A DNA stretch of 64,000 nucleotides from Halopseudomonas pelagia CL-AP6 (GCF_000410875.1 NZ_AROI01000015.1:25746-89745), one strand, 5' to 3'. Positions 50,501-59,112 are shown, counted from the stretch's first letter. Program-made: numbers and translations. The notes: generated by a model from the sequence alone, not told the origin.

Positions 50501-51322
50501 GACATCGTCTTCAACATGCTTGCGGTACGCAACTTGGCGCGCTTCAGCGATCCGATATTCGAGGCGCCGGAAGGCACCCGTTGCGACTGGGACATAGTGC
50601 AAGGTCTGGCCGAGCGCATCGAAGCGCTGAAAAACCCCGATGCCGGCCCAGCCCGCAAAATGCCCAGCCCCGAGCAGATTCTCGACCACGGCTTGAAAAC
50701 CGGCCCCTATGGTCAGGGCTTTAACGAGTACAACAGTGGCGAGCCGGTAAAGCATGACGAGCCCTTGAGCATCGAGGTACTCAAACGCTACCCCCACGGC
50801 CTGGATCTGGGGCCGATGCGCGAGTCCTTCCCAGGCTACCTGTTTACCGCGGACAAAAAACTGCACCTGACACCACCGGAACTGGTAAACGACCTGGCCC
50901 GCGCTCTGGCCGAGCTGCGTGGCGCTGAACACGGCGAGTTGATGCTGATCGGGCGGCGTGATCTGCGTACCAACAACTCCTGGATGCACAACAGCCAGCG
51001 CCTGGTCAAAGGCAACGACCGCTGCGCCCTGCTGGTCAACCCTGCTGATGCCGAGCGCCTGGGCCTGGCCAGTGGCAAACAGGCACGCATCATGTCACGC
51101 ACTGGCGAGCTGCTGGTCAGCGTCCAGGTCAGTGACGACATCATGCCCGGCGTAGTCTGCCTGCCACACGGCTGGGGCCACGACCGTGAAGGGATCAGCC
51201 TGCGCGTCGCGCAGAGCAACCCCGGCATCAACGTCAATGACATCACCGATGATCAGGTCGTCGACGTATTGTCTGGCAATGCGGTGCTCAACGGCATTCC
51301 GGTATCGGTAGTGGCCGCTTGA
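47513..51322 (+). CDS. Ferredoxin / FAD-NADP reductase / molybdopterin oxidoreductase fusion
   Basis: 1269 residues with three redox modules. Residues 1-60: seven-iron-type ferredoxin (CIGNKHTSCVDVCPV and CIDCNACVSACP). Residues 100-550: adrenodoxin-reductase/FprA-like module with FAD motif IVGSGPSGFYAAEAL, PFGLVRYGVAPDHP, NADP motif VIIGIGNVALDIAR, and GWIKRGASGVIGSNR. Residues 560-1269: molybdopterin oxidoreductase with an iron-sulfur motif (CTLCEAMCG ... HICPKG), a central VCYGRMGVSTQSYGALNHW and the C-terminal molydopterin domain (HNSQRLVKG ... LPHGWGH). The segment expected to hold the Mo ligand (ISSAASLDQMPHQL, about 680) shows no Cys. It could link NAD(P)H directly with a Mo-dependent reduction or oxidation in the cytoplasm; no Tat signal is seen. 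The frame is uninterrupted and the gene is monocistronic. Substrate unknown. Confidence 0.9.
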   Translation: MAYVVTQNCIGNKHTSCVDVCPVEAFREAPEMLFIDPEVCIDCNACVSACPEAAIFPRSMVPEDQQSFIALNAEGAKIHPAIRESIQAGQHAASPLARLPGRFAIVGSGPSGFYAAEALMKQMPAARIDMFERLPTPFGLVRYGVAPDHPRIKSVTASFERIAESQNFRFFGNVQIGRDISSTNLRQHYHGVIYATGGSQSRPLTLPGADSGNVFGSSNFVGWYNGHPDEAALAPALAGPTAVIIGIGNVALDIARLLVLPNDQLAKTDIADDALQALAASGIEEVRLLARRGPAQAAFTPKELEQLMAIAGLQLLVDPADLELDDATARQLEQPEYAEARQNLSLLRDIASRPQAAGKRIRFMFYTSPTAFSADNGQVSSVHAQRTELVRDGQGQWVARPSEQTLDMPATLVVHAIGYQGSAIDELPFDSGRGVIQHEQGRITGQANSRDYVAGWIKRGASGVIGSNRQCATESVQRLLDDLGDSLPTLAGEEIDTLLAARQVDSVSLADWRLLDQHEQARGRVEGRTRRKIVNITEMLGAIRDARGREAEQARLPVKTHHRACTLCEAMCGVVIETQGEQILSISGDQDDPHSLGHICPKGYALQDLHTDPDRLRTPLEKVNGEWLPIDWGSALDKVAAKIVDIQQRHGNDSIAGYWGNPSSHNLGLMLASGSLRKAIDTRNISSAASLDQMPHQLVSYLMFGHSQLFTIPDIDRTQYMLMLGANPAASNGSLMTAGDILKRLENIRERGGKVVLVDPRRTESARYVDQHLFIRPGTDAFFLLGLIRHVLDKGLTKPGQLRELADDWDALAPLFDDLSLEQVSARCGIAVSEIKRIAEDFAAAECAVCYGRMGVSTQSYGALNHWLMLVLNILTGNLDRPGGMMFTTPAFNKAQSRPMGSFNSYQSRARGLPEFDRYFPAVTIAEEMLTPGEGQVRGFVCVAGNPVLSTPNGRQMDAALEQLEFMVSIDFYLNETSRHADIILPPTGPLEHEQYDIVFNMLAVRNLARFSDPIFEAPEGTRCDWDIVQGLAERIEALKNPDAGPARKMPSPEQILDHGLKTGPYGQGFNEYNSGEPVKHDEPLSIEVLKRYPHGLDLGPMRESFPGYLFTADKKLHLTPPELVNDLARALAELRGAEHGELMLIGRRDLRTNNSWMHNSQRLVKGNDRCALLVNPADAERLGLASGKQARIMSRTGELLVSVQVSDDIMPGVVCLPHGWGHDREGISLRVAQSNPGINVNDITDDQVVDVLSGNAVLNGIPVSVVAA

Positions 51323-51664
51323 GCCCGTCGGGCTAGTCGGGGTGCAAAACGGGAAGCGAAGACCGGTCATTCGGAGCCGGCCTTCGTGCCCCTTAACGGA
51401 GTCAGTCGCCTATCACCTCAGCGGAAAAAACCGAACCGCCTGCGCGGGAATGACAGGGCCTGGCCGGCAAGCCCCGCCCTTGGTAGGAGCGACGGCCCCG
51501 TCGCGAAGCAGAACCCACCAACCCCCAAGTCAAAACACCCAAGGAGCCCCTATAACGGCTGCGTGAGCAAGACAAGATTCGCCGCTGGAGCGTCTCCGAT
51601 TTTGACGTAGCCTATATTGAAGAGCGGACCAAGAGGCTTAGCTTTGGTTTTACCCGCTCGTAGT
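51323..51664. other. Intergenic region with REP-like piece
   Basis: 342 bp between the fusion gene and the convergent autotransporter. At 51481-51506 it carries GGTAGGAGCGACGGCCCCGT, the start of the REP type found between nrdA and nrdB, and near 51446 half of the GCGGGAATGAC palindrome. No gene is supported. Confidence 0.6.
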
Positions 51665-53623
51665 TTAGAACAACAACTGGGCTCCAACCGCGTAGCCCGA
51701 CTGATCACCGTCGTCGTGGGCTGCCCGTGCGGTGGCTTCTGCGAAGATGCCAAAGTTGGCGCTGACGGCTAGCTGGGCACCGACTTTGACCCGGGCAAAG
51801 TGCTTGTCCGCGCCGGGCAGGCCTTCGGCACCGCGCACCAGGCCATCACCACGGCTCACAAACTGGAAACTATCACTCAGGCCATCACCCACCTCCTCCA
51901 CCCAGACCAGGCTGGCATAGGGCTGAAGCAACATCCCCTTGCTCAAAGCCACCGCTCCAAAAGCCCGCGCTCCAAGGCTCAGTTCAATGGAGTCGAATTT
52001 TTCGCTACCGTAGTCCAACGCAGTGCGCAGATCCCCTTTCTCACTGAAACTGTCTACGGAATAACGCGTGTAGTCTGCGCCCACCATTGGCCCAACTCTG
52101 ACCTGCCTAAGGTTGAAATCGTATCCGCCGAGCAGGCGAGCGCCATAGAAGCTGGCGTCGGTCTCGCCGTCAAATCGCTGGCTCAACAACACCGGGCCGC
52201 CGTCAGCTTGAATATGCAGCGCACGGGTAGATTCAAGATCACTACGGCCCACACTCAGCTCAGCGTTCAACCAGGTCGGCCCTCCGTCATGAAGCTGTGC
52301 ATAAATACCGGCCTGCCAGGTTTTGTTTTGCAGGTCGCCACCGTAGTCACGTTCGTCCTTGGCGCGCTGATAGCTGAGGCTCACCCCCAGATTCAGGGCC
52401 TCAGTAAACTGATAGTCAGCCAATATATAAGCTGCGGCGTGACGCCCGCGTTCGATAGCGCTTTGATCAAAACCACCGCTGGGTTGTACTTCACCTTCAA
52501 TCCCGACAGCGCCATCAAAACTGCCGACCTCGCGAGCACCGCCCAGCAGGCTGAGCCAACGCCGGTCATGCAACTGAGTCAGGGTTTGATGCTGTCGGAC
52601 CAGGTTGTCTTGCATATCCCGAGCAAGGCTCGCACCAGACTGGGCTGAATAGCGCAAGTCGGTATTGGTGGCTTCGAGAACCAGGCGTGTAATCAAACGT
52701 GAATAATCACGCATGCGTTGGGCAACACGCTCCTCACCCAGCACGCCGATAAGGAATTCCGCATTATCCGTAGCCGGGTTATGCCAGGTACTGCCACCGG
52801 GCACCGCAGGATTGGTGGTCTGCTCGTAACCATCGAAATCGCCGATCTCCCAGTTGGTTGATTCGAAATACAGCACGGGAATATCCAGGGCTTCGTTGAA
52901 GCTGTCACCGTCACTGCAACAACCGGTGCCTATGGGATAACCCGCATTCAAACCGGGGTTGGTAAACAGGTCGATTCCCAACTCGGAGGCAATACGGAAA
53001 ACATGCTCACGCAGTGAAGCCAGTTCAGTATTACCGACGCTGTTGGTTCCCGCATGGGCGTACATCATGTCGCCAGTGATCAGGCTGTCGATATTGATCA
53101 TGCCCGTCAGGTTATCGCGGGCCTGCTGATCCAGCGAAGCCACGTAGGCCCGCGAGCCGCGCAAGCCCTCCTCCTCTGCACCAAAGCCGATAAAGGTCAC
53201 ACCGTCTTCAAAATCAAGGCCACTGAGATTACGTGCAATTTCAGTCAGCACGCCGGCGCCAGAGGCGTTGTCATCAAGCCCTTCCAGGGTTGGACGGTTG
53301 AAAACCGTGTCAAAGTGCGAACCTATCACCAGGTTACGGCCAGTAACGCCGGAAGCTGTCGCTATCACGTTCTCGGAACTGCGCTGCGTACCGCCAGCGG
53401 TCCACGTGAACGCCTGGCGCGAGGTCGTGTAACCCGGGGCCATCCGTTCCTCCATCAGATTGGCGGCACCGTCGAAATTAGCTGTGCCACGATAACGGCC
53501 GGGATAGTCATTAATAAGGGTAAAGGTGGTTTCGGTGCCATATTCGCCATACTGATAAGCAAAAACAGGCAAAGACAGCACACCGCTAGCAATACTGACC
53601 AGGACTACGAGGGGCTTTATCAC
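51665..53623 (-). CDS. Autotransporter with M28 aminopeptidase passenger
   Basis: 652 residues from GTG 53623, which follows AAGGAAG; the frame continues to 53656. Signal peptide to about residue 22 (ending in VFA). The passenger (about 25-300) is an M28 zinc aminopeptidase: metal and catalytic residues in VIGSHFDTV, GLDDNASGAG, GFGAEEEGLRG, NIDSL and STWHNPATDN. The C-terminal 260 residues form an autotransporter beta-barrel (YILADYQF ... final residues GAQLLF with terminal Phe). It would be displayed at or released from the cell surface to cut peptides. Family members of this layout are known in Pseudomonas. Confidence 0.88.
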   Translation of the reverse strand: MIKPLVVLVSIASGVLSLPVFAYQYGEYGTETTFTLINDYPGRYRGTANFDGAANLMEERMAPGYTTSRQAFTWTAGGTQRSSENVIATASGVTGRNLVIGSHFDTVFNRPTLEGLDDNASGAGVLTEIARNLSGLDFEDGVTFIGFGAEEEGLRGSRAYVASLDQQARDNLTGMINIDSLITGDMMYAHAGTNSVGNTELASLREHVFRIASELGIDLFTNPGLNAGYPIGTGCCSDGDSFNEALDIPVLYFESTNWEIGDFDGYEQTTNPAVPGGSTWHNPATDNAEFLIGVLGEERVAQRMRDYSRLITRLVLEATNTDLRYSAQSGASLARDMQDNLVRQHQTLTQLHDRRWLSLLGGAREVGSFDGAVGIEGEVQPSGGFDQSAIERGRHAAAYILADYQFTEALNLGVSLSYQRAKDERDYGGDLQNKTWQAGIYAQLHDGGPTWLNAELSVGRSDLESTRALHIQADGGPVLLSQRFDGETDASFYGARLLGGYDFNLRQVRVGPMVGADYTRYSVDSFSEKGDLRTALDYGSEKFDSIELSLGARAFGAVALSKGMLLQPYASLVWVEEVGDGLSDSFQFVSRGDGLVRGAEGLPGADKHFARVKVGAQLAVSANFGIFAEATARAAHDDGDQSGYAVGAQLLF

Positions 53624-53941
53624 AATGCACTTCCTTGATGTATGAGAGACGCCCAAACCCAGAGCAAGAAGCGAGCCGAGCTGATGGCAGCAAGGCCGAC
53701 AGGGCGCATGGCTAAACGGGAGCGTCGCAAGTCTGTAAACAATGGCGAGCAGGAGACATTACAAGCCAAAGAATAGGGTGCGTTACCTGATCACCTGCAC
53801 ACCAATAGAGCGCCCTTTAAGGGCTCTATTGCGCAGCATACGAGCCTGACGCTGCTATATATTGCAGAGCCGAAGGTAGCAGAAAAGGTGGCACTAAAAA
53901 GTGATCCGCGACAAGAAAACCGACAAGGAAAGGTGACAAAT

Positions 53942-54499
53942 TTATTCTGCAGATTGACCGTTATCTAGGCGGTAGAAGCCGAACCGTTTAACGCAGACGT
54001 CAACATCGAATGCCTCGCCAATGGCGACCACAGCAACGCTGTGGATCTTCGCTGGGTCTAGCTCAATGACCGTGCGGTGAGCTTGCAGCTGGGTATAGGG
54101 CACGATAAAACGCGTCCATTGCGGCTCCACCGGCAAAGTGCAGCGAAAGGACTGCCAGGGCCTGTCCAATTGACTGGTTTTGACGTTCAGGTTGTAGTCA
54201 TGCGCCGTACCGCATAGTTCAATAAAGAAGCCCGCGTAGTCTGCACCCGACCAGCTCGACTCAATCTCAAGCTTCATCTGTATGAAACCGCCGTTATTCT
54301 CCAGGCTGGTGCGACCAGATAGGTAGGTGCAGGGCGAGCCATGACGGTCACCCGGCTGCAGTTCTGCGATGGAAATGCCACCCATGACCTGGTCGCTGAT
54401 CGCGATCCAGGGGGTTGGCACATCCTGACCTGCCTGATACACATCGACTAATTGCTCTTCCCGGACAACCGGGCCCTGAGTCTGCAAGTATTCGTTCAT
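53942..54499 (-). CDS. CIA30 domain protein
   Basis: 185 residues with the CIA30/CBM-like jelly roll: SDQVMGGISIAELQPG, LENNGGFIQMKLEI, YAGFFIELCG and the later FRCTLP segment. The family is named after a mitochondrial complex I assembly factor, but bacterial members have no known role. No signal peptide. It has no clear operon partner; 136 bp separate it from the next gene on the same strand. Confidence 0.8.
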   Translation of the reverse strand: MNEYLQTQGPVVREEQLVDVYQAGQDVPTPWIAISDQVMGGISIAELQPGDRHGSPCTYLSGRTSLENNGGFIQMKLEIESSWSGADYAGFFIELCGTAHDYNLNVKTSQLDRPWQSFRCTLPVEPQWTRFIVPYTQLQAHRTVIELDPAKIHSVAVVAIGEAFDVDVCVKRFGFYRLDNGQSAE

Positions 54500-54635
54500 A
54501 AGCTTGAATCTAATCCAATTTGAGCTTGTCGGTCAGGGCTCTTAGGCATATCGCGCACTCTGTCGGCGGTCGTAGTGTGAATACCCTGCAATTGAACTGG
54601 CAAGCTCTCGACAGGAGGGGGAACCGAACCCCATG

Positions 54636-55826
54636 TTAGACCTCGTTTAGAACAGCTTCGATAAAATTTTTAGGTACTTCTATCGGTACGTGGTGAGCAG
54701 CGTCGTCTATAACGACTACCTCGCCATGCTGCACCAACCGCGCAATCTCCTCTGCTAGGTACGGCGGTGTCGCAAGGTCCTGTGCGCCGGATATCACAGT
54801 CACCGGACAACCGATCCGAGGCAGAAGCTCTCGGACGTCGCCACGTTTGAAAATGGCAGCACTCAACGCATGGCTCAGCAATGTCGGATCATGACGCATC
54901 ATGAGCTCCAGCTCTTTCTCGGCATCGAGCGAATGCTGCTCCCGCCACTGCGCCGTCGTCGTAAAGCGTTGCACTTCACCAAATACCTCGCGGCGCCTTT
55001 CCGGCCCATCCAGCAAAGCATCTCGTCGCTTTTCCCATTCAGGTAGCCGATTGATCAACTCTGCGCGCGCACTGGTATTAACTAGAATCAATCGCTCGAC
55101 CAGTTCTGGGTAGCTAGCTGCCAGCCGGATTGCGATCATGCCGCCCTGGCTGTGCCCAACCAGCGTCGCGGGTGCCGCATCATTTTCAATCAGCCAAAGC
55201 GCGATATCTTCCGCGATAGCGTCAAGGTCCATTCCCTCCCGCCAGGTGCTGACACCATGCCCTGGCATATCGAAGGCAACACAGCGCCGCTGCGCCGCCA
55301 GGGTATGCAGGTGCGGAGCCCAGAAGCTGCGATCCAAAAAAAGGCCGTGCAGGAATACCACGGGTTTGCCCTGCCCCACGTCGTCCCACCCATAAAGGAC
55401 GCCATTGATACGCATCATGCGACCGGGCGAACTGTTCGCCCGTGCCTGAGAGATCAGCAGTGAATCTTCAAAGATCTGGTACCGACCGATCAAGCCATCG
55501 CGAAGCGTAAAGCGAATGGCATAGTCGCTATCGACAATGCTCTCGCTCGGCAAAACCCGATGACGGAAACGACCCAACACCAGAATCTCAGCCTGATCAG
55601 AAAACTGCTGTTCAATAGAAAATGTGATCGGGCGAAACCCGTCAGGAAAGCCTAGCAACCACGCGCGAACCGCCTCACGGCCGCGGATGATGCCCGTGGT
55701 AACAACCTCTGGATCACCGTCTACATGCCAGATCGCATCCTGATGGATACACGCAAGCGCGCCCTCGATATCCCCAGATGAGAAAGCCTGAAAATACCGT
55801 TCTATCAAAGCCGTTGACTCATACAT
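54636..55826 (-). CDS. NTF2-like (SnoaL) / alpha-beta hydrolase fusion
   Basis: 396 residues. The first 135 are an NTF2/SnoaL-like barrel (ALIERYFQAFSSGDIEGALA, IIRGREAVRAWL); the rest is an alpha/beta-hydrolase with HG oxyanion motif VVFLHGLFLDRSFW, Ser in LVGHSQGGM, Asp in SGAQDLATPP and His in DDAAHHVPIE. The hydrolase part resembles the 3-oxoadipate enol-lactonase group. ATG 55826 lies eight bases inside the end of the preceding gene and follows GAGG, so the two are translationally coupled. Likely acts on a cyclic or lactone substrate together with its partner; not established. Confidence 0.83.
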   Translation of the reverse strand: MYESTALIERYFQAFSSGDIEGALACIHQDAIWHVDGDPEVVTTGIIRGREAVRAWLLGFPDGFRPITFSIEQQFSDQAEILVLGRFRHRVLPSESIVDSDYAIRFTLRDGLIGRYQIFEDSLLISQARANSSPGRMMRINGVLYGWDDVGQGKPVVFLHGLFLDRSFWAPHLHTLAAQRRCVAFDMPGHGVSTWREGMDLDAIAEDIALWLIENDAAPATLVGHSQGGMIAIRLAASYPELVERLILVNTSARAELINRLPEWEKRRDALLDGPERRREVFGEVQRFTTTAQWREQHSLDAEKELELMMRHDPTLLSHALSAAIFKRGDVRELLPRIGCPVTVISGAQDLATPPYLAEEIARLVQHGEVVVIDDAAHHVPIEVPKNFIEAVLNEV

Positions 55827-56196
55827 GGATCTCATCCTCTATCGTACGCAGCGCCGCTATACCGTTGATGGACGCGGGGAAACCGGCGTACAGTGACATT
55901 TGGATGATTACCTCCACCAACTCCTCACGCGTCACGCCCACATTCATGGCCGCGCGCAGATGCACCTCAAGCTGCGGACGAGCGTTACCCAATGCCACCA
56001 GCGCCGCAACGGTGGCCAACTCTCTGCTCTTCAGATCCAGGCCAGGCCGGCTATAGATGTCTCCGAATCCAAATTCGATGATGTAGCGCCCAAGGTCTGG
56101 CGCAATATCGACTAATGAAGCAATCACCCGCTCTCCAGCGTCACCGTCAATTTCCGCTAGTCGTGCCTTTCCAACTTCGAACCTATCCTGTGTCAT
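55819..56196 (-). CDS. Carboxymuconolactone decarboxylase-like protein
   Basis: 125 residues of the CMD family: SRELATVAALVALGNARPQL, EVHLRAAMNVGVTREELVEV. It lacks the CxxC pair of the AhpD group, so a decarboxylase-like or isomerase role is more likely than peroxidase. First gene of the operon with the NTF2-hydrolase fusion and divergent from a LysR gene. The CMD plus enol-lactonase-like combination recalls the protocatechuate branch of the beta-ketoadipate pathway, but other genes of that pathway are not nearby. Confidence 0.85.
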   Translation of the reverse strand: MTQDRFEVGKARLAEIDGDAGERVIASLVDIAPDLGRYIIEFGFGDIYSRPGLDLKSRELATVAALVALGNARPQLEVHLRAAMNVGVTREELVEVIIQMSLYAGFPASINGIAALRTIEDEIHV

Positions 56197-56282
56197 GCTT
56201 GGTCTCCTGTGGCTAGGGGGTAATCATCCCGCAGCAAGGCCCTCGACACCGATAGTTAAACTTGGAAGACGGTTTTCCCGAA

Positions 56283-57134
56283 ATGAACAAGGAATTGGAC
56301 TGGAACAACTTGCGCTACTTTACCGCGGTCATTCGACATGGCGGCTTGAGCGGCGCAGCGCGGCACCTGGGCGTCAGTATTCAGACCGTCGGCCGGCGTA
56401 TTTCGGCTCTGGAAGAGCTACTGGGCACATCACTTTTCGTGCGTCACGCCAGTGGATACATCCCCACTGAAGATGCAAGGGCGCTGGAGATAGAGGCAGA
56501 ACGTGTAGAGGTTGCAATAGCCCGGTTTCGGGCGCGCACGGATTCAAACGGTTCGGAAATGACAGGTGTTGTCAGGCTTGCCGCACCTGAAACGATCACC
56601 ACGCACCTGCTGCTGCCGGCGCTTCAACCCTTTCTTATGCAGCATCCCGCATTGGAGCTTGAACTGCTGACCGGCGTGCCAACGCTAGCCATCGCGCGAG
56701 GCGAGGCCGATATTGCACTGCGCGTGGTGCGCCCAGAGCGTGGCGCTCTCACGAGGAAGCGAGTGGGCACTATGTCTTATGGTCTTTACGCCGCGCCTGA
56801 GTCAAGCACGGACCTTGCCACCACGCGACTGGTGGGCTGGGCTGCGGGCTACGACCTGCCTGCAGATCGCTGGTTGCAAAGGCTCACGGGGCGTACACCT
56901 GATATACGTACCACACAGCTGGAAGCGCAACGCGCAGCCATTAGAGCGGGTGTGGGTATCGGGATTTTGCCCTGCTTTCTTGCACAGGATCTGCTGCGTA
57001 TTCCTACAGAAGCCAGAATGGAAGAAACACTGTGGCTGGTCGCACATGCGGAGAGCGCGACCAAGCGCATCAGGCACGTTCACGAAGAGATCGTCACGAT
57101 AATCGAGGCGGCCAAGGATCGTCTGGAGCAATGA
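56283..57134 (+). CDS. LysR-type regulator
   Basis: 283 residues. Helix-turn-helix in GGLSGAARHLGVSIQTVGRR and an effector domain that is shorter than usual. Divergent from the CMD-hydrolase operon with 86 bp between, the usual position of a LysR regulator controlling its neighbour. ATG 56283 has no strong ribosome binding site; TTG 56262 in the same frame is an alternative. Confidence 0.87.
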   Translation: MNKELDWNNLRYFTAVIRHGGLSGAARHLGVSIQTVGRRISALEELLGTSLFVRHASGYIPTEDARALEIEAERVEVAIARFRARTDSNGSEMTGVVRLAAPETITTHLLLPALQPFLMQHPALELELLTGVPTLAIARGEADIALRVVRPERGALTRKRVGTMSYGLYAAPESSTDLATTRLVGWAAGYDLPADRWLQRLTGRTPDIRTTQLEAQRAAIRAGVGIGILPCFLAQDLLRIPTEARMEETLWLVAHAESATKRIRHVHEEIVTIIEAAKDRLEQ

Positions 57135-57355
57135 GGCGCACCACTGGCTTGAGAGCGATGTAGCGAGCCAATTTTAAGCAGGTAGCTTTGTTTCTCGACC
57201 AGGATGCCTTTAGAGCGCCCCTGGTGCGTTGAATTTTCACCGCGCTGATGCCCAGTCCTGCAATGGCGTAAGTTGCTGCTAGTTGTAGCTGATACGATAC
57301 CAGCAGAGCCCTACGCAATCCGCGAGCGTAACGATCACAAAAGGTCAGTCCAGTA

Positions 57356-58504
57356 ATGTCCCGAGCCGTGAAAATCCAGAGTTTCCGTCTGTTCTTTCCC
57401 GCAGCGGCCCTGCTCGCGGCAGCCATCGTGCCGCTGTCGCTCTGGGCCGTACAATCGGGAACAGGCTGGCCACCAGGTCTCTTGGGCGCCGGACATGGTC
57501 ATGAACTAATGTTCGGCTTTGCCCTGGCGCTGATTGCCGGCTACACCCTGGGACCGCAACCGGCGCGCGTGCTGTTACCCCTCTTCGGGCTCTGGCTGGC
57601 GGCACGCATTACCTGGATTCTTGCCCCCGACACAATTCCGGCCATGGCCCTAAGTCCCGCCTTTGCGGTGGCCCTGGCCTGCCTGGTAGTGCCGCGTTTC
57701 CAGGCCGCGAAGAAGTGGCGCAATCGTATGCTGGGGCCGCTATTTCTGGTGCTCTTCCTGCTGCCGCTAGTGTGGCTGCTGGTACCATGGCTGGTAAGCG
57801 CCAGTGACGGAGCGCTACCGGACCAGCGCCGGCTTATGCATTTTGGCATTCTGGCCCTGTTGTTACTGATGATGTTCATGGGGGGCCGGATTATCGCCCC
57901 AGCAGTCGGCGGCACGCTGGAGAAAAAGGGTATCGCCCAGGCGGCACGAGTACAGCCCCGCATCGAGGCCGCGCTGATCCTGACCCTTGCTGGCGCCGCG
58001 CTGTTGCTGCTTGCGCCCTCAATGGCGCCGACAGCTGGCGGTCTGCTGTTGGTTGCCGCAGTCCTCCTGCTGGTGCGCATAGTCCGCTGGCGCCTCTGGC
58101 TTTGTCCGGAACGGGCGGATTTGATGGGTTTGGGGCTGTGCTACACCTGGGTGGCAGTGGGGGCGGCAGTCACCGGTAGCGCACTGATCCGGGGGCACTC
58201 CCCCGCCGCCAGCCTGCACCTGATTACCGTCGGTGCCCTGGGCAGTCTTTCCTGCGCTGTTGCCCTGCGACTCTACTTCCAGAAGGCCTGGCACCAGCCT
58301 CCACCGGCCCTGTGGGTCTGGTCAACCCTGGTGCTGGTCTCGCTGTCCGCGATCACCCGCTTCTTGGCGGGCAATACCCCCTTCGCCGCGCCCCTGTTGC
58401 TCTGGCTATCTGCCACTTGCTGGTCAGTGGCCTTTCTGAGCCTGGCTACACGCCTCGCCCTGCCCCTAACCTTCGGCGCTGGCGCAAAAACCCGTCGGAT
58501 TTAA
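57356..58504 (+). CDS. nnrS: NnrS family protein
   Basis: 382 residues with about twelve membrane helices. GAGHGHELMFGFALALIAGYTL is the family signature with His residues that may bind heme and copper; also HSPAASLHLITVGALGSL. NnrS relieves nitric-oxide stress in other bacteria. No clear Anr/Dnr-type box (TTGAT-N4-ATCAA) was found in the 220 bp upstream. No denitrification genes in the window. Confidence 0.9.
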   Translation: MSRAVKIQSFRLFFPAAALLAAAIVPLSLWAVQSGTGWPPGLLGAGHGHELMFGFALALIAGYTLGPQPARVLLPLFGLWLAARITWILAPDTIPAMALSPAFAVALACLVVPRFQAAKKWRNRMLGPLFLVLFLLPLVWLLVPWLVSASDGALPDQRRLMHFGILALLLLMMFMGGRIIAPAVGGTLEKKGIAQAARVQPRIEAALILTLAGAALLLLAPSMAPTAGGLLLVAAVLLLVRIVRWRLWLCPERADLMGLGLCYTWVAVGAAVTGSALIRGHSPAASLHLITVGALGSLSCAVALRLYFQKAWHQPPPALWVWSTLVLVSLSAITRFLAGNTPFAAPLLLWLSATCWSVAFLSLATRLALPLTFGAGAKTRRI

Positions 58505-58540
58505 GCACCAACAAATAGTCTTGTCGGGTCAAGCGCAAGT

Positions 58541-58610
58541 GGGGGTCAGAGCAAGAGAGCAATTGCGTTGTCGGGACTTGAAATTCAAGAGGTATCTGAC
58601 CCCATTGTTC
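58541..58610 (+). pseudogene. Remnant of an IS110 transposase 3' end
   Basis: The plus strand reads AIALSGLEIQEVSD, which matches the C-terminal end of the intact IS110 transposase (KIALSKLEFQEGI) 1 kb away, and continues TATCTGACCCCATTG where the intact copy has TATCTGACCCTATTG. It lies in opposite orientation to the intact copy. Bases 58584-58604 align almost without change. Confidence 0.65.
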
Positions 58611-59112
58611 AGCGGTTAGATTCTCGCCGTTGTTTTTGAAGCCGCTTGCGGTATGAAGAAACTTGCAACGGCTGTTTTATGGTTCTGAAGCGTTGAGGGA
58701 GACGCCCTGCAAATTTGGTGAGCTCAGCCACGTACATCTGTTGCAGAAGCCACAGACATTCGAATGTCAGTATTGGGATCATTAGCATCACCCAAAGCGC
58801 TATCTTTACTTGCTGGGGCTGGATCATGGAGACGAGTACAAACAGCCCGAGCGAGACGGAAGCGGAGGCCAGGAAGGCAGTAAAGTAGGCACTTTCTTTA
58901 GCCAATTGCCTTTGGACTTCATATTGGTTCCGGCGGGTTCGCCTGATTTTCTTAAGTTCGCGCTTGCGCATCAACATAAACAGTTTAGGCACTGCTCTTA
59001 TGGAATTGGTGAACCAGTACTTCAAGGCTGCGAGTATTAAAGTGCCAATACAGAAGGTAATTACGTCTCTGATACTGGGTAACAGGCTGGTTGCAAAAAT
59101 GGTCTCAGGCAT
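58609..59112 (-). CDS. Membrane protein of unknown function
   Basis: 167 residues with three likely membrane helices (about 15-35, 80-100, 105-125) and very basic cytoplasmic parts (MRKRELKKIRRTRRNQYEV near 50 and a basic C-terminus). I do not recognise it. It stands between an IS110 remnant and the repeat-rich zone, so it may be acquired. Codon use looks less GC-rich than the neighbours. Confidence 0.6.
   Translation of the reverse strand: MPETIFATSLLPSIRDVITFCIGTLILAALKYWFTNSIRAVPKLFMLMRKRELKKIRRTRRNQYEVQRQLAKESAYFTAFLASASVSLGLFVLVSMIQPQQVKIALWVMLMIPILTFECLWLLQQMYVAELTKFAGRLPQRFRTIKQPLQVSSYRKRLQKQRRESNR

Noticed and set aside
57135..57355. Anr/Dnr box before nnrS
   Set aside because: Searched by eye for TTGAT-N4-ATCAA; only weak partial matches were seen.
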